Below are positions 35,083 through 43,672 of a DNA stretch of 64,000 nucleotides, piece by piece; positions within the stretch are counted from its first letter, which is position 1; each line of letters starts with the position of its first letter. A program made the translations under genes and the position numbers. A model generated the notes under the pieces. That model was given only the letters and a program-made list of their open reading frames with translations. It was not told the DNA's origin and did no database searches. Origin of the DNA: Stenotrophomonas sp. SY1 (GTDB lineage: Bacteria; Pseudomonadota; Gammaproteobacteria; Xanthomonadales; Xanthomonadaceae); contig NZ_JAJOYR010000002.1 in NCBI RefSeq assembly GCF_021202945.1, forward strand, positions 857,825-921,824. The letters run 5' to 3'.

Positions 35083-36855
35083 TCATCGGGGCGCTTGCGC
35101 GTAATGACGCTGGCTGAAGTCACGTGCGAATGCGAGCAGGTCGGTCATGTCGCGCACGACGTGGATGTTCCAGCCGGCATCACGAGCGCGCAGCAGGTCG
35201 GCGGTCCAACCGCTGGCCGATGCGTCGGCGATTCCTTCCGGCAACGGGCTGAACAGGTTCAAGGCCATGGTTCCACCGGCACGTGCGGTGCGCAGGGCAT
35301 GCGCCGCCACGTCCCAGCCGCTGTTGCCGCGCTCGTCGTCCTCGAACATCGTGGTGATGCCGTCGTCGGAGATATGCAGGATATGCACGGCGCGTTCGGA
35401 CCGGCCGCGCTGCGCATAGGTTTCGCGCAGGCGATGGATCGGGAACGCGGTGGCACCGCCGAAGTAACCCACCAGCACTTCCAGGATCGCATCCTCCGAG
35501 CGCACGAAGCCGTCGGTATGCAGGTACTGGCGCTTGCCGCTCCACAGTGTGGCCTGCACGCGCGCGCCGGCACGCAGCGCCGACAGGGCGATGACCGCGC
35601 CTGCGAGTGTCAGCCACGAGGTAACGCGTTGCGGGTCGGGCATGGAGCCGGAGCTGTCCACGTAGAGGTCCAGGTCGATTGGTTCGGCCGCCGGTTCGCA
35701 GCCCGGCGACAGCCCATAGACGCGCTGCACCGTGGTGACACCGGGGATAACCGTCGGCGACTGCATCAGCGTCTGCAGCCAGTCCACCGCGTCCAGCGGG
35801 TCGCCCGCCTCCCATGGCTGCAGCCCTTCCATTTCCGGCTCCAACGCCTGCGGCTGCGCGCTGACCGGAAAGCGGATCAGGTGCGGCAGCGCGCGCTCGC
35901 GGTAGTAACGGACGGCGAACTGCCGGGGATCCAGATCGAGACCAGCCGCCGCGAGGATCTCGCCGTACTCGAACGGCTCGCGTGCCTGGCCGGCCGCCCT
36001 GGCGATCTCATCGCCCGCGTCTACCAGCGGCGCATCGGCCGCGTGGCCGTCATCGCCGGTGATGCGCGGGTCCAGTGCCGGATGAAGCACCGGCTCCAGT
36101 TCGTCGTCCTCCAGCCGGTCCAGCCCGGCCGGACGGGTGCCACGGCCGGCGTGGCGGGTATCCATCAGTGCGTCCACGCGGGCATCACTGACCGTCTGCA
36201 GCAGATAGGGCAGCAGCAGTGCTGCGAAACGGCTGGCCCCGAGCATCCATTCCCCGGCATACGCACGGACCAGCCTTGCCCCCAGCCACGCATCGCCGCG
36301 CAGCGATGCATCGTCGACCGGACCGCCCAGCAGGCCGGCGGGCTGCTGCCAGAGCTGTTCATAGATGCCCATGTAAAGCATCCACAGCGAAGTGCTGCCC
36401 TGCGTGCCCTCAGCCAGGCGCCGGTAGATGTCGGCCATGCGCAACCCACACTGCCGTTGCAGGCGGTCATTGATCAACAGGTCGGTGTAGAGGTTGGCCA
36501 CCATCGGCGCATGCACTTCCAGCGTGGGCAGCGCACGCCGGATGCGTGCCAGCAGCCGCGCGTGGTCGCTGGCGGTGGCCGGTGCCAGCACATGGTGGCC
36601 GATTTCGTGGGCGAGGATCTCGCGCGCATGATCCTGCAGTCCCAGTCGATGCACCTGCGGCAGGTCGATCACCACCCGCTGGTCGGCCAGGCGGATCATC
36701 GCGAAACTGCCGGTCAGCCCTTCCGCCGCTGCCTCGACACTGGAACCGCACAGGCGGGGATCCTGCAGCCGCGTGAACCGGCTCCAGTCGGCCAGTGCCT
36801 GTGGCCAGGCCGCACGCCAGGCTTCCAGCATGTCACCGGGCGTGGTCCCGCTCAC
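35083..36855 (-). CDS. Metallopeptidase-like and vWA-domain fusion protein
   Basis: A 590-residue protein starting at GTG 36855. AREILAHEIGHHVL (HEIGH at 83-87) is a zincin-type zinc-binding motif, followed by a conserved DLLINDRLQRQ. The C-terminal ~200 residues form a von Willebrand A domain with MIDAS sequence DSSGS (400-404) and later AVHILHISDDGITTM. This pairing resembles the DUF2201-type proteins that accompany MoxR ATPases. It presumably cooperates with the MoxR ATPase three genes upstream to remodel or cleave a substrate. That substrate is not known. The start overlaps the stop of the unknown gene before it by GTGA. Confidence 0.75.
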   Translation of the reverse strand: MSGTTPGDMLEAWRAAWPQALADWSRFTRLQDPRLCGSSVEAAAEGLTGSFAMIRLADQRVVIDLPQVHRLGLQDHAREILAHEIGHHVLAPATASDHARLLARIRRALPTLEVHAPMVANLYTDLLINDRLQRQCGLRMADIYRRLAEGTQGSTSLWMLYMGIYEQLWQQPAGLLGGPVDDASLRGDAWLGARLVRAYAGEWMLGASRFAALLLPYLLQTVSDARVDALMDTRHAGRGTRPAGLDRLEDDELEPVLHPALDPRITGDDGHAADAPLVDAGDEIARAAGQAREPFEYGEILAAAGLDLDPRQFAVRYYRERALPHLIRFPVSAQPQALEPEMEGLQPWEAGDPLDAVDWLQTLMQSPTVIPGVTTVQRVYGLSPGCEPAAEPIDLDLYVDSSGSMPDPQRVTSWLTLAGAVIALSALRAGARVQATLWSGKRQYLHTDGFVRSEDAILEVLVGYFGGATAFPIHRLRETYAQRGRSERAVHILHISDDGITTMFEDDERGNSGWDVAAHALRTARAGGTMALNLFSPLPEGIADASASGWTADLLRARDAGWNIHVVRDMTDLLAFARDFSQRHYAQAPR

Positions 36856-37844
36856 GCAGCCCCCGGCACAACGCGCACGTGGTGCGACCACGGTGAACTG
36901 ATGGCCACGCCAGCCGGCCCCGCAATCGCCGTCAGCCCTTCTGTTGGCGTGTCGAAGTGGATGTGCTTGCCGGCGATGCGTGCACCCTGTGCATCGAACG
37001 ACACCTGCTCGGCCACCGCTGCATGCGCCACCTGGAACTCCGTCGCGCTGGCGGGCAGCACCACGCCGCCGCATCCGTCGGCCATCAGCAGGAAATGGCG
37101 TTCGCCGCTGCGAACGATGAAACCCGTGTCGCTGGCGCGCACCTCCGGCGGCGTCGGGAATGGCCCGCCCAGGCCGGTGAAGCCACCCAATGTCCAGCCC
37201 TGCGGGTCGATGCCCCCTGCTCGCGGATTCCACCAGCGCTCGCCAAGCGCCCGCTCATGGGCGGCAGCGCCTTGCGCTTCATCCACCCCCAGCGCCGCAG
37301 CCAACAGTGCTTTGGGCAAGCCGGCGGCCTGCAGCAATGCGGCCTGGCGAAGCGGCGCCATCCCGGCCTGCCATGCGCACAGTGCGCCTACCGTGCGCAA
37401 GGCTTCCGGTGTATCGCAGCACGCAACCAACGGCTGCATCATCGCGATCCATTCGGGCACTCGCGTGCCGGCCACGCCATCCAGGCGCACCACGGCGTTG
37501 CTCAACGCACCCAATGTTTCCAGTGGTGCCTGCGCGACCAGCGCCGCTGCAGGAACCGCGAGCTGCTGCCATGCTGCATCCACCCACGGCATGCGCGCAC
37601 CGGGCCCCGCCAATCCCTGTGCCACCAGCTCCAGGCCGATGGAAAAGCCGGTCTCCGCCACCAGCGGCGTCGCGCTCCCATCTATCGCCGCCACCGCCAC
37701 ACACACCGGATCCAGTGTCTGCGTGATGAAGCCATTGAACGCCGCCGTGTCAAAGCCCGGCCATCGATGCCGTGCTTCAGCCACCTCCCGGTTGAACAGG
37801 CTACGGCGCGACGCCAGCAGCGTCGCAAGCGTGGACGACACCAT
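36852..37844 (-). CDS. Unknown protein between the MoxR and vWA genes
   Basis: A 330-residue protein without signal peptide. It is Ala-rich and helical in the first two thirds, then has a beta-rich end (SDTGFIVRSGERHFLLMADGCGGVVLP... GARIAGKHIHFDTP). I do not recognise a family. It starts one base after the MoxR stop codon and ends inside the start of the vWA-protein gene, so it must be translated in step with both. It could be an adaptor or third subunit. Nothing in the sequence proves a role. Confidence 0.65.
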   Translation of the reverse strand: MVSSTLATLLASRRSLFNREVAEARHRWPGFDTAAFNGFITQTLDPVCVAVAAIDGSATPLVAETGFSIGLELVAQGLAGPGARMPWVDAAWQQLAVPAAALVAQAPLETLGALSNAVVRLDGVAGTRVPEWIAMMQPLVACCDTPEALRTVGALCAWQAGMAPLRQAALLQAAGLPKALLAAALGVDEAQGAAAHERALGERWWNPRAGGIDPQGWTLGGFTGLGGPFPTPPEVRASDTGFIVRSGERHFLLMADGCGGVVLPASATEFQVAHAAVAEQVSFDAQGARIAGKHIHFDTPTEGLTAIAGPAGVAISSPWSHHVRVVPGAA

Positions 37845-37845
37845 C

Positions 37846-39426
37846 TCAGCGCGCCCGCAGCCAATGCAGATAGTTGGTATAGCGCTGGTGCAGGTACTTG
37901 AGCTTGAGCAGGTCGTCGTAGAGATGGCCGTACAGCTTGCGCCCCTTTACCCGTTCCTCGATCAAGCGCTCGATGCGCACCAGCCGCGCGCGCGTCTCAC
38001 GCTCGGACACCCCGTCCAGCCCTCGCGCGAACTGCTCGGACAACGCGCCCACCGGATCATCGCGATCCAGGTCCAGGCGGTCGTATTCGCCGTTGGAGGC
38101 ATCCAGCAGCCAGCGCAGCCAGCTCAGCCGATCGGTGCGGTACGCTGCGTTCTCCGGCAATGCAAAGAACGGCGCATCCAGGTCCGGCTGCAGCTTGTCG
38201 TTGAGCACGAACGGCAGCACCTGGCGCACGTCGTCCAGCTCCACCGCGCTGTTGCCACGGAACCAGGCCAATGCCTTGGCATAGACCAGCAGGGTCATCA
38301 GGTTGCGCACCGACAGGCCGTTGCGGGTCTGGCAACCCAAATCCTTCATGCGGTCACGGCCGGAATCGGCCGCCGTGGCCTGGGCCCAGTCGGCACCGGC
38401 CAGACGCACGGTGTCCTTGCTCAGGTACTCGAACTGGGCGCCAGCCGTTTCCATCAGCTCGAACTGACTACAGAAGAACTCGATGCGCCGGCGCACGTCC
38501 TTGGGCACGTCCACGGCGCGAATCTGCTGCACCATCTGATCTGCCTCGGCCTCGCTGAAGATGATCTCGCGCGGCACCACCTCCTCCGGGCGGATGTCCT
38601 GCTCGATCCGCAGCAGCATCTCCTCCAGGAAGCGCGGATTGAACGCCAGTGCCTGCACCACCACGTCGATGCGGTCGCGCAGCGCCTCGATCACCTGGTA
38701 GGTACCGCCACCACGGTCGTCATTGGCGGTCAGGTACCACGCCGATTCCGGGCATTCGTAGACCTGGTTGAGCACCTCGGCGTAGTTGTCACCCATCACC
38801 GTCAACAGCGCGCTCTGCGTGCGCGTCGGAATACGGTTGTATTCGTCGATGATCTTGACCCGCATGCCCAGCCAGTTGCGCCAGGCGATACGGATCTGCC
38901 CCATATCCTGCGCTGCCACCAGATCGGCCGGCAGCGGATTGCCGAGCAGGTCGGCAATGGTCATCTGCGGATGCCCGTGCTGCATGGCGCGGCGCACTTC
39001 GCGCACCGGATAGCCGGCCAGCACGCCCATCAGGATCGCACTGGCGGTCTTGCCACGGCCAGGCCCGCCCACGAACAGGCACTTGCGGCGCGTGGCCAGG
39101 GTCAACAGCGGCAGCAGCACATAGCTGGAGTAGCTCTGTGCCGATGGCAGCGTCAGGGTGCGCCGTGTGTCACCGACGCTGAAGCTTGCCGATGGCCCAT
39201 CGTGATACTCGATGTCGTAGTGCGGGCTGATGATCGCGTTGTTGACGATCCAGAAATATGCCTGCCGCAGCTTCTCGTCCAACCGCATCGGCGCAGCGTT
39301 TGCGTCGTCATGCAGCTGCACCGGTCCTTCGTACAGCTCGGCCACGTCGAAGCCACGCGTGGGCGCCTCGGCCCTGGGATTGGTCGGTGCCTGTGACAAG
39401 CGCTGGAAAAGATTGAAGGGCGACAC
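37846..39426 (-). CDS. MoxR-family AAA+ ATPase
   Basis: A 526-residue AAA+ protein. The Walker A is GGPGRGKT (120-127) and the Walker B is VKIIDE (190-195), followed by NRIPTRTQSALLTVMGD and the sensor-type TANDDRGGGTYQVIEALRDRID. The long N-terminal part and the ~200-residue C-terminal extension go beyond a minimal MoxR. MoxR ATPases work with vWA proteins as chaperones for assembly of metal enzymes or complexes. The start is GTG 39426, uncertain. It heads the minus-strand operon and is divergent from the SUKH-like genes. Confidence 0.85.
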   Translation of the reverse strand: MSPFNLFQRLSQAPTNPRAEAPTRGFDVAELYEGPVQLHDDANAAPMRLDEKLRQAYFWIVNNAIISPHYDIEYHDGPSASFSVGDTRRTLTLPSAQSYSSYVLLPLLTLATRRKCLFVGGPGRGKTASAILMGVLAGYPVREVRRAMQHGHPQMTIADLLGNPLPADLVAAQDMGQIRIAWRNWLGMRVKIIDEYNRIPTRTQSALLTVMGDNYAEVLNQVYECPESAWYLTANDDRGGGTYQVIEALRDRIDVVVQALAFNPRFLEEMLLRIEQDIRPEEVVPREIIFSEAEADQMVQQIRAVDVPKDVRRRIEFFCSQFELMETAGAQFEYLSKDTVRLAGADWAQATAADSGRDRMKDLGCQTRNGLSVRNLMTLLVYAKALAWFRGNSAVELDDVRQVLPFVLNDKLQPDLDAPFFALPENAAYRTDRLSWLRWLLDASNGEYDRLDLDRDDPVGALSEQFARGLDGVSERETRARLVRIERLIEERVKGRKLYGHLYDDLLKLKYLHQRYTNYLHWLRAR

Positions 39427-39633
39427 ATCCGCGTCCCATGGGCGATGACCGGCAATTCTAACGTGGCGGCATCAAGGCCATGCGTGGCCGTTCCGGCGTG
39501 CGGGCACCTTTGCCGATGACGGCGCATGAACCCGGTTTCATTCCCCGGACAATGCCCGCATGGGATGATCAACCCGGTTCGACCATGTGTGGATGAATGG
39601 TTGTTCGCGCCCGATACAAGGAAGAAACAAGAG

Positions 39634-40275
39634 ATGTCGATACAGGACAGGTTGCTGGAGAGAATCAACGCACTGGGCGGTGACGTTGCCGTGGCCAATC
39701 CGCGCGATGCGCTGGAGCTGTTGCAGGCGACGCGGCTGCCGCTGCCGCTTTACCCCGCACCACGGAATACCCCCTGGGCCAGCGCGGACGAGCAGGAGCC
39801 CATTTTCGGCATCAGCGAGTTCATCGCCGCCCAACCGGCCAATGCAGCGAACGACCGTGCCGCGCTGCTGCGCGATGTCCAGGCGCACTACTACGCAGCC
39901 ACCGAGGAGCTGCGCGGCCAGGTCGATTTCCGCCTGCAACGCTTCACGCCGTTCGTCGAGGGTAGCGACGACTACGTCGAATGGGCGGGCGGCGATGATC
40001 TCGACACTGTCTACCTGGAGGAAATCACCGGGCATGCCACGCCGGAGCTCCTGTTCATCGGCTTCTCCGAGGGCTACCCGAACCATCACTTCATGTGCGT
40101 GGCCGATGCCGACCAACTCAATCCACCGGTCTACAGCACCGACCACGAGCAGTACCTGTCGGACATCAGCCGCTGCGGCACCCTGCAGGAGTGGCTGGCA
40201 TCGTTCATGACACCGGCCGAGCTGCTGCAACGCGTGAATGATGCACTGGACCGCGACTCTCCCTCGCCCGTCTGA
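39634..40275 (+). CDS. SUKH/SMI1-KNR4-like protein
   Basis: A 213-residue soluble protein. The C-terminal ELLFIGFSEGYPNHHFMCVADADQLNPPVYSTDHEQY and TLQEWLASFMTPAELL pattern matches SUKH-type immunity proteins in general layout, though the N-terminal part is not typical. The ATG at 39634 is preceded by AAGAAACAAGAG. The frame continues, after the stop, into a remnant of another protein (40276-40401). It begins a group of SUKH-like genes and is divergent from the MoxR gene. Confidence 0.55.
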   Translation: MSIQDRLLERINALGGDVAVANPRDALELLQATRLPLPLYPAPRNTPWASADEQEPIFGISEFIAAQPANAANDRAALLRDVQAHYYAATEELRGQVDFRLQRFTPFVEGSDDYVEWAGGDDLDTVYLEEITGHATPELLFIGFSEGYPNHHFMCVADADQLNPPVYSTDHEQYLSDISRCGTLQEWLASFMTPAELLQRVNDALDRDSPSPV

Positions 40276-40401
40276 CGCGCATCGCATCCGCATGAAGCAT
40301 TCGACTGGTGCTGGCACGATGGCGACAAGCTGATGGTGTTCATCGAGAAACAGCGCCTGGCCGCGCGCGATTTCAGCCGACTCAAATCCGACGCAGGCTG
40401 A
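40276..40401 (+). pseudogene. DUF1963 (YwqG-type) C-terminal remnant
   Basis: In the same frame as the preceding gene, directly after its stop, about 41 codons read ...HEAFDWCWHDGDKLMVFIE followed by KQRLAARDFSRLKSDAG and a stop. The run WHDGDKLMVFIE, then ARDFS, looks like the end of DUF1963 proteins, which are often found with SUKH genes. It has no start codon of its own, so it is a degraded fragment left by deletion or recombination. Confidence 0.5.
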
Positions 40402-40448
40402 ACGGCGTGCCCGTCCCACCGGCAGCAGCTGCTGCACAGGAGAATCAG

Positions 40449-41000
40449 ATGCAGTTCCCCACCTTCGTTTCCGCCCTCAAAGCGTTGCATGACGCCAACG
40501 GGGAACCGCTCCAGCTCAAAGCTGGCGCCAGCCCGGAGGAAATCGCCGAGGCCGAGGCCGAACTGGGCTTCGCAATCTGCCCGGCGCTCAAGGCCGCGTG
40601 GCTGGCCGCCAATGGCGGCACTGCCTGGCAGACCGTGTTCGCGCGCACCGGCTACCTCACCGGTTATGAATTCCTGTCGCTGCAGGCGGCGATGAAACAA
40701 TGGCGGGGAATGCGCGAACGTGCGCCGCGTTATGCCGATTACGAGCAACCCCATCCACGCGACCGGCGCCTGCGCGAAGGCTGGTTTCAGCCCGGCTGGC
40801 TGCCGTTTGCCGGGTTCGCCGCACCGACGATGATGCTGCTGCTCGACCATACGCCATCCACACACGGCACGCCCGGCCAGGTCATCGCTTTCACGCATGA
40901 CCCGGATGCGATGGACTACGTGTGCAGCGATTTCGCGACCCTGCTCGTCGAATCGCTGGCCCAGATCGAAGCCGAGCCCGAGGACCTGCTGGCCGAATGA
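40449..41000 (+). CDS. SMI1/KNR4 (SUKH) family protein
   Basis: A 183-residue protein with the plain SUKH pattern: GASPEEIAEAEAELGFAICPALKAAWLAANGG at the N-terminus, then LTGYEFLSLQAAMKQWRGM, GWFQPGWLPFAGFAAPTMMLLLDH, and GTPGQVIAFTHDPDAMDYVCSDFATLLVESL. SUKH proteins are commonly antidotes to contact-dependent toxins. No toxin gene is adjacent. It overlaps the next gene by ATGA. Confidence 0.85.
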   Translation: MQFPTFVSALKALHDANGEPLQLKAGASPEEIAEAEAELGFAICPALKAAWLAANGGTAWQTVFARTGYLTGYEFLSLQAAMKQWRGMRERAPRYADYEQPHPRDRRLREGWFQPGWLPFAGFAAPTMMLLLDHTPSTHGTPGQVIAFTHDPDAMDYVCSDFATLLVESLAQIEAEPEDLLAE

Positions 41001-41482
41001 GCAGGCACAACGATCCAGCCAAGGCGTTGCAGCTCCGCGCACCGGAGCAGGTCGCCCGGCAGCGGCTCGGTGTAGAGCTACCGCGCGTGCTTGAACGTAA
41101 CCACGCCCTGCCGGAAGCCACGCTTGCCGGCGACTTCATCCTGCTTGATTCACGCGGTGCCGCTGCCGAAACACGCAGCCGCGACGCACCCCTGGTCGGG
41201 CTCGGCACGCACTGGTGGGTGTTCGCCACATCCGGCACCGGCGATGCCTGGCTGATGTCGCCGGTCGACGGAAGAAGCATCGCCTTCCTCGACCATGACG
41301 CCGGCCCGGATGCCGTCCCACAACCGATGCAGCTGGACTTCGCGCAATGGCTGCAGCTTGCCGACCTGCTCGACCAATGGGAGCAATGCGAACCCCCGCC
41401 AGCGCCCGCCCACATCCAGGCGTTGCTGGAAACCATCTCCGCTGGCCTGGCAGCGTGCTATCCCTATGCGCTGGACGGCTGA
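40997..41482 (+). CDS. SUKH-like or unknown protein coupled to a SUKH gene
   Basis: A 161-residue soluble protein. FILLDSRG, THWWVFATSGTGDAWLMSPVDG and AFLDHD, then LDFAQWLQLADLLDQWEQ, follow the general SUKH pattern of a Trp-rich strand core and a terminal helix, but the match is loose. It starts within the stop codon of the SUKH gene, so the two are made together. Confidence 0.5.
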   Translation: MSRHNDPAKALQLRAPEQVARQRLGVELPRVLERNHALPEATLAGDFILLDSRGAAAETRSRDAPLVGLGTHWWVFATSGTGDAWLMSPVDGRSIAFLDHDAGPDAVPQPMQLDFAQWLQLADLLDQWEQCEPPPAPAHIQALLETISAGLAACYPYALDG

Positions 41483-41569
41483 GCGCTTGACCGGAGACGG
41501 TCATGCCCAGAGTCGGCATGCGCCGTATCGACAATACTCGGCAACCGCCACGCCATCACGGGAGCCCCC

Positions 41570-42274
41570 ATGGACGCATTCCTGGCCATCCTTCCACGCT
41601 TCCTGCTGAGTGCGCTGTCCGCGCTGCCGCTGGTCTTCGCGCTGCTGATGGCTGCATGGCACCTGCACCGCCAACAACCGCGCGCCTACCTGCGCCAGGT
41701 GGCGGCAGGCACCGTTGCCGGCATCGCTGCGCTGTTGCTGTTGTGGGAATACCTGTTCGCCAATGGGCTCGCACGCTCATCCACGTCGGCACTGATCTTC
41801 GTCGTCGCACCGGCCTACACGCTGCTCGCCTATGTCGCCACCTACCTGATCGCACTGCTTGCTTGCCGCCGGGTCGCGGCAAGCGCACCGGTCCCAGGTA
41901 TCTCGCGCATGGCCTGGCTGGCCCCGGCCTGTCTGTTGGCGGTGCTGCTGGTGGGGATGGTGAAACTCGCCCATGACAGCTACGACATCACCGTGGCCGA
42001 ACATGCTTCCGATCCGGAAACCCTGCGCGATCTGTACGCCGCATCACAACGCGGCCAGGCCGATGCCTTCAGCGTGCCGCTGTTCCTCGCACAGAACCCC
42101 GACACACCTTCCGATGTACTGCTGGCGCTGGCCAGACACCCCCAAGCGTCAGTGCGCTCGTTGCTGCTGCAACATCCGCACGTACCGAGCGAGGCCGTCG
42201 CCCTGCTCACCAATGATGCGGACGCGGATATCCGTGCACGCGCCCAAGCGCGGATGAAGGCAACACCGCAATAA
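41570..42274 (+). CDS. Membrane protein with C-terminal LRV/HEAT-like repeats
   Basis: A 234-residue protein. Four hydrophobic segments fill the first ~145 residues. The C-terminal part has about three short helical repeats (AQNPDTPSDVLLALARHP, SVRSLLLQHPHVPSEAVALL, DADIRARAQARM) resembling leucine-rich-variant or HEAT repeats, a pattern for protein binding. The function is unknown. It follows the SUKH pair after 87 bases and may be part of the same group. Confidence 0.65.
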   Translation: MDAFLAILPRFLLSALSALPLVFALLMAAWHLHRQQPRAYLRQVAAGTVAGIAALLLLWEYLFANGLARSSTSALIFVVAPAYTLLAYVATYLIALLACRRVAASAPVPGISRMAWLAPACLLAVLLVGMVKLAHDSYDITVAEHASDPETLRDLYAASQRGQADAFSVPLFLAQNPDTPSDVLLALARHPQASVRSLLLQHPHVPSEAVALLTNDADADIRARAQARMKATPQ

Positions 42275-42334
42275 CCGCGCAGTACCGCACCCGGTGCACA
42301 GTTGCCACCGGGCATCTGAACCTACCGCCTGCGC

Positions 42335-42973
42335 TCAGCCGCGTGGTTGAATCAATGCGTCATCCAGCGCCGTTGCACGCTGCCACGCTTCGCGGGTCTG
42401 CAGCCGCTGGCCATAAGCGCTGAAGGCATCGCGCGCGGGCAAGGTCTTGAACATCGTGCCCCACAGCACCTGGCTGCCCACGTACACATCGGCGGCAGTG
42501 AACTGCTCACCGAGCAGCCATGGCGAAGCGCCGGCAACCGCGCGCTCCAACGTATCCACCGTCTGCTCGAAGCTGCCGTAACCCACCGTGCCCGCCTTCT
42601 CCGGCGGTGCCAGCAGGCCCAACGCCTTGGCACTGACTGCGGCCTCTACCGGGCCCGCAGCAAAGAACAGCCAACGGAAATAGTCACCACGACGCGGGTC
42701 ATTGAACGCCGGCGCCAGCCCGGCGTCGGGGAAAGCATCGGCCAGATAGCTGCAGATCGCTGCACCTTCGGTCACCACCGTGCCGCGATGGACGATGGCC
42801 GGCACCTTGCCCATCGGGTTGATGGCCAGGTACTCCGGTGACTTCATGCCTTCGCCGTAGCCCAGCACCTCGGTGCGGTACGGCTGTCCGGTTTCTTCCA
42901 GCATCCAGCGCACGATGCGGCCGCGCGACTGCGGGTTGGTGTAGAAAACGATCTCTTCCGACACGCTGCTCAT
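42335..42973 (-). CDS. Glutathione S-transferase family protein
   Basis: A 212-residue protein with the N-terminal thioredoxin-like domain (EIVFYTNPQSRGRIVRWMLEE, NPMGKVPAIVHRG and the glutathione-binding TEGAAICSYLAD) and the C-terminal helical domain (PWLLGEQFTAADVYVGSQVLWG). The catalytic type is the Ser (NPQSRGRIVRW) class. It probably detoxifies electrophiles. A ribosome binding GGAG precedes ATG 42973. Confidence 0.9.
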   Translation of the reverse strand: MSSVSEEIVFYTNPQSRGRIVRWMLEETGQPYRTEVLGYGEGMKSPEYLAINPMGKVPAIVHRGTVVTEGAAICSYLADAFPDAGLAPAFNDPRRGDYFRWLFFAAGPVEAAVSAKALGLLAPPEKAGTVGYGSFEQTVDTLERAVAGASPWLLGEQFTAADVYVGSQVLWGTMFKTLPARDAFSAYGQRLQTREAWQRATALDDALIQPRG

Positions 42974-43026
42974 GCCTGTTGCTCCGCTGGATGAGTGCGC
43001 AGTCTAATCACCTGTCGTGGCTGCCG

Positions 43027-43464
43027 TCAGCGGTGCCGGTAGGCGTAGATCACGCTGGACGGCTGTGGGCGCGCCAGCTCCTGCCCGGCCACGGCGATGA
43101 CCGGCAAGGCATAGCCGCGCGAGGTCGCCAAACCACTGTCGGCAAAGCGCTCCTGGAACGCCGCTCGAGTCTGCGGGTAGTCGATGTCATGGAAGCGCAT
43201 CGGTATGCCGGCACGTTCGAGTTCGGCAATCATCTTCCGGGTGTAGCCGCAGCCGGTGCGGCCGTAGACGTCCACCGGATTGCCACCGGCCACCCCGCGC
43301 GTTGCAGACGATGCGGGCGCATCCATCGCAGGCGCAAGTGGCGCGGACACGGGGGACATGGCGGCGGCATCAGCGGACTGATCCACAGCCTTCGACTGCT
43401 TGTGGAAATGCCACACGCCACCGGCCACACCCAGCACCACCAACAACACCAACGTCCGATTCAT
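43027..43464 (-). CDS. Exported glutaredoxin-like protein
   Basis: A 145-residue protein with one N-terminal hydrophobic segment (LVLLVVLGVAGGVWHF), a flexible Ala/Ser/Pro linker, then a glutaredoxin domain: VDVYGRTGCGYTRKMIAELERAGIPMRFHDIDY. Only the first Cys of the usual CxxC pair is present (CGYT), as in monothiol glutaredoxins. The later YALPVIAVAGQ is the cis-Pro region. It should face the periplasm, unusual for a glutaredoxin. The ATG at 43464 is preferred over the GTG five codons upstream. Confidence 0.72.
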   Translation of the reverse strand: MNRTLVLLVVLGVAGGVWHFHKQSKAVDQSADAAAMSPVSAPLAPAMDAPASSATRGVAGGNPVDVYGRTGCGYTRKMIAELERAGIPMRFHDIDYPQTRAAFQERFADSGLATSRGYALPVIAVAGQELARPQPSSVIYAYRHR

Positions 43465-43611
43465 AGCGCATCCCTGCACGGCCCCCGATGGACGCCGACG
43501 CTAGCACGGGCTTTTGATGGGCTTCAACTTCGGACGGGACTGGGACCTCAGGGCCAGGGAACCCGGCCTTGCCCTGCACCTGGGACACTGCCCTTGCCGG
43601 TGGTTGCTGTG

Positions 43612-43641
43612 CCGTCATTCCCGCCTGCGCGGAAATGACGG
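43612..43641. repeat. CGTCATTCC-type palindrome
   Basis: CCGTCATTCCCGC and GCGGAAATGACGG pair over 13 positions with one mismatch around a CTGC loop. It is a typical short interspersed palindrome of many proteobacteria. It lies downstream of gshA, where it could also act as a transcription stop, but there is no T-run. Confidence 0.5.
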
Positions 43642-43672
43642 ACTCAAGGCGGAACAGGAAGAAGCAGAAGCC

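Noticed and set aside
34891-39396. A 1501-codon open frame on the plus strand
   Set aside because: It runs opposite to the MoxR, vWA and unknown genes, whose products have clear motifs. Its own product is His/Arg/Gln-rich with no motif, as expected of an antisense frame in high-GC DNA.
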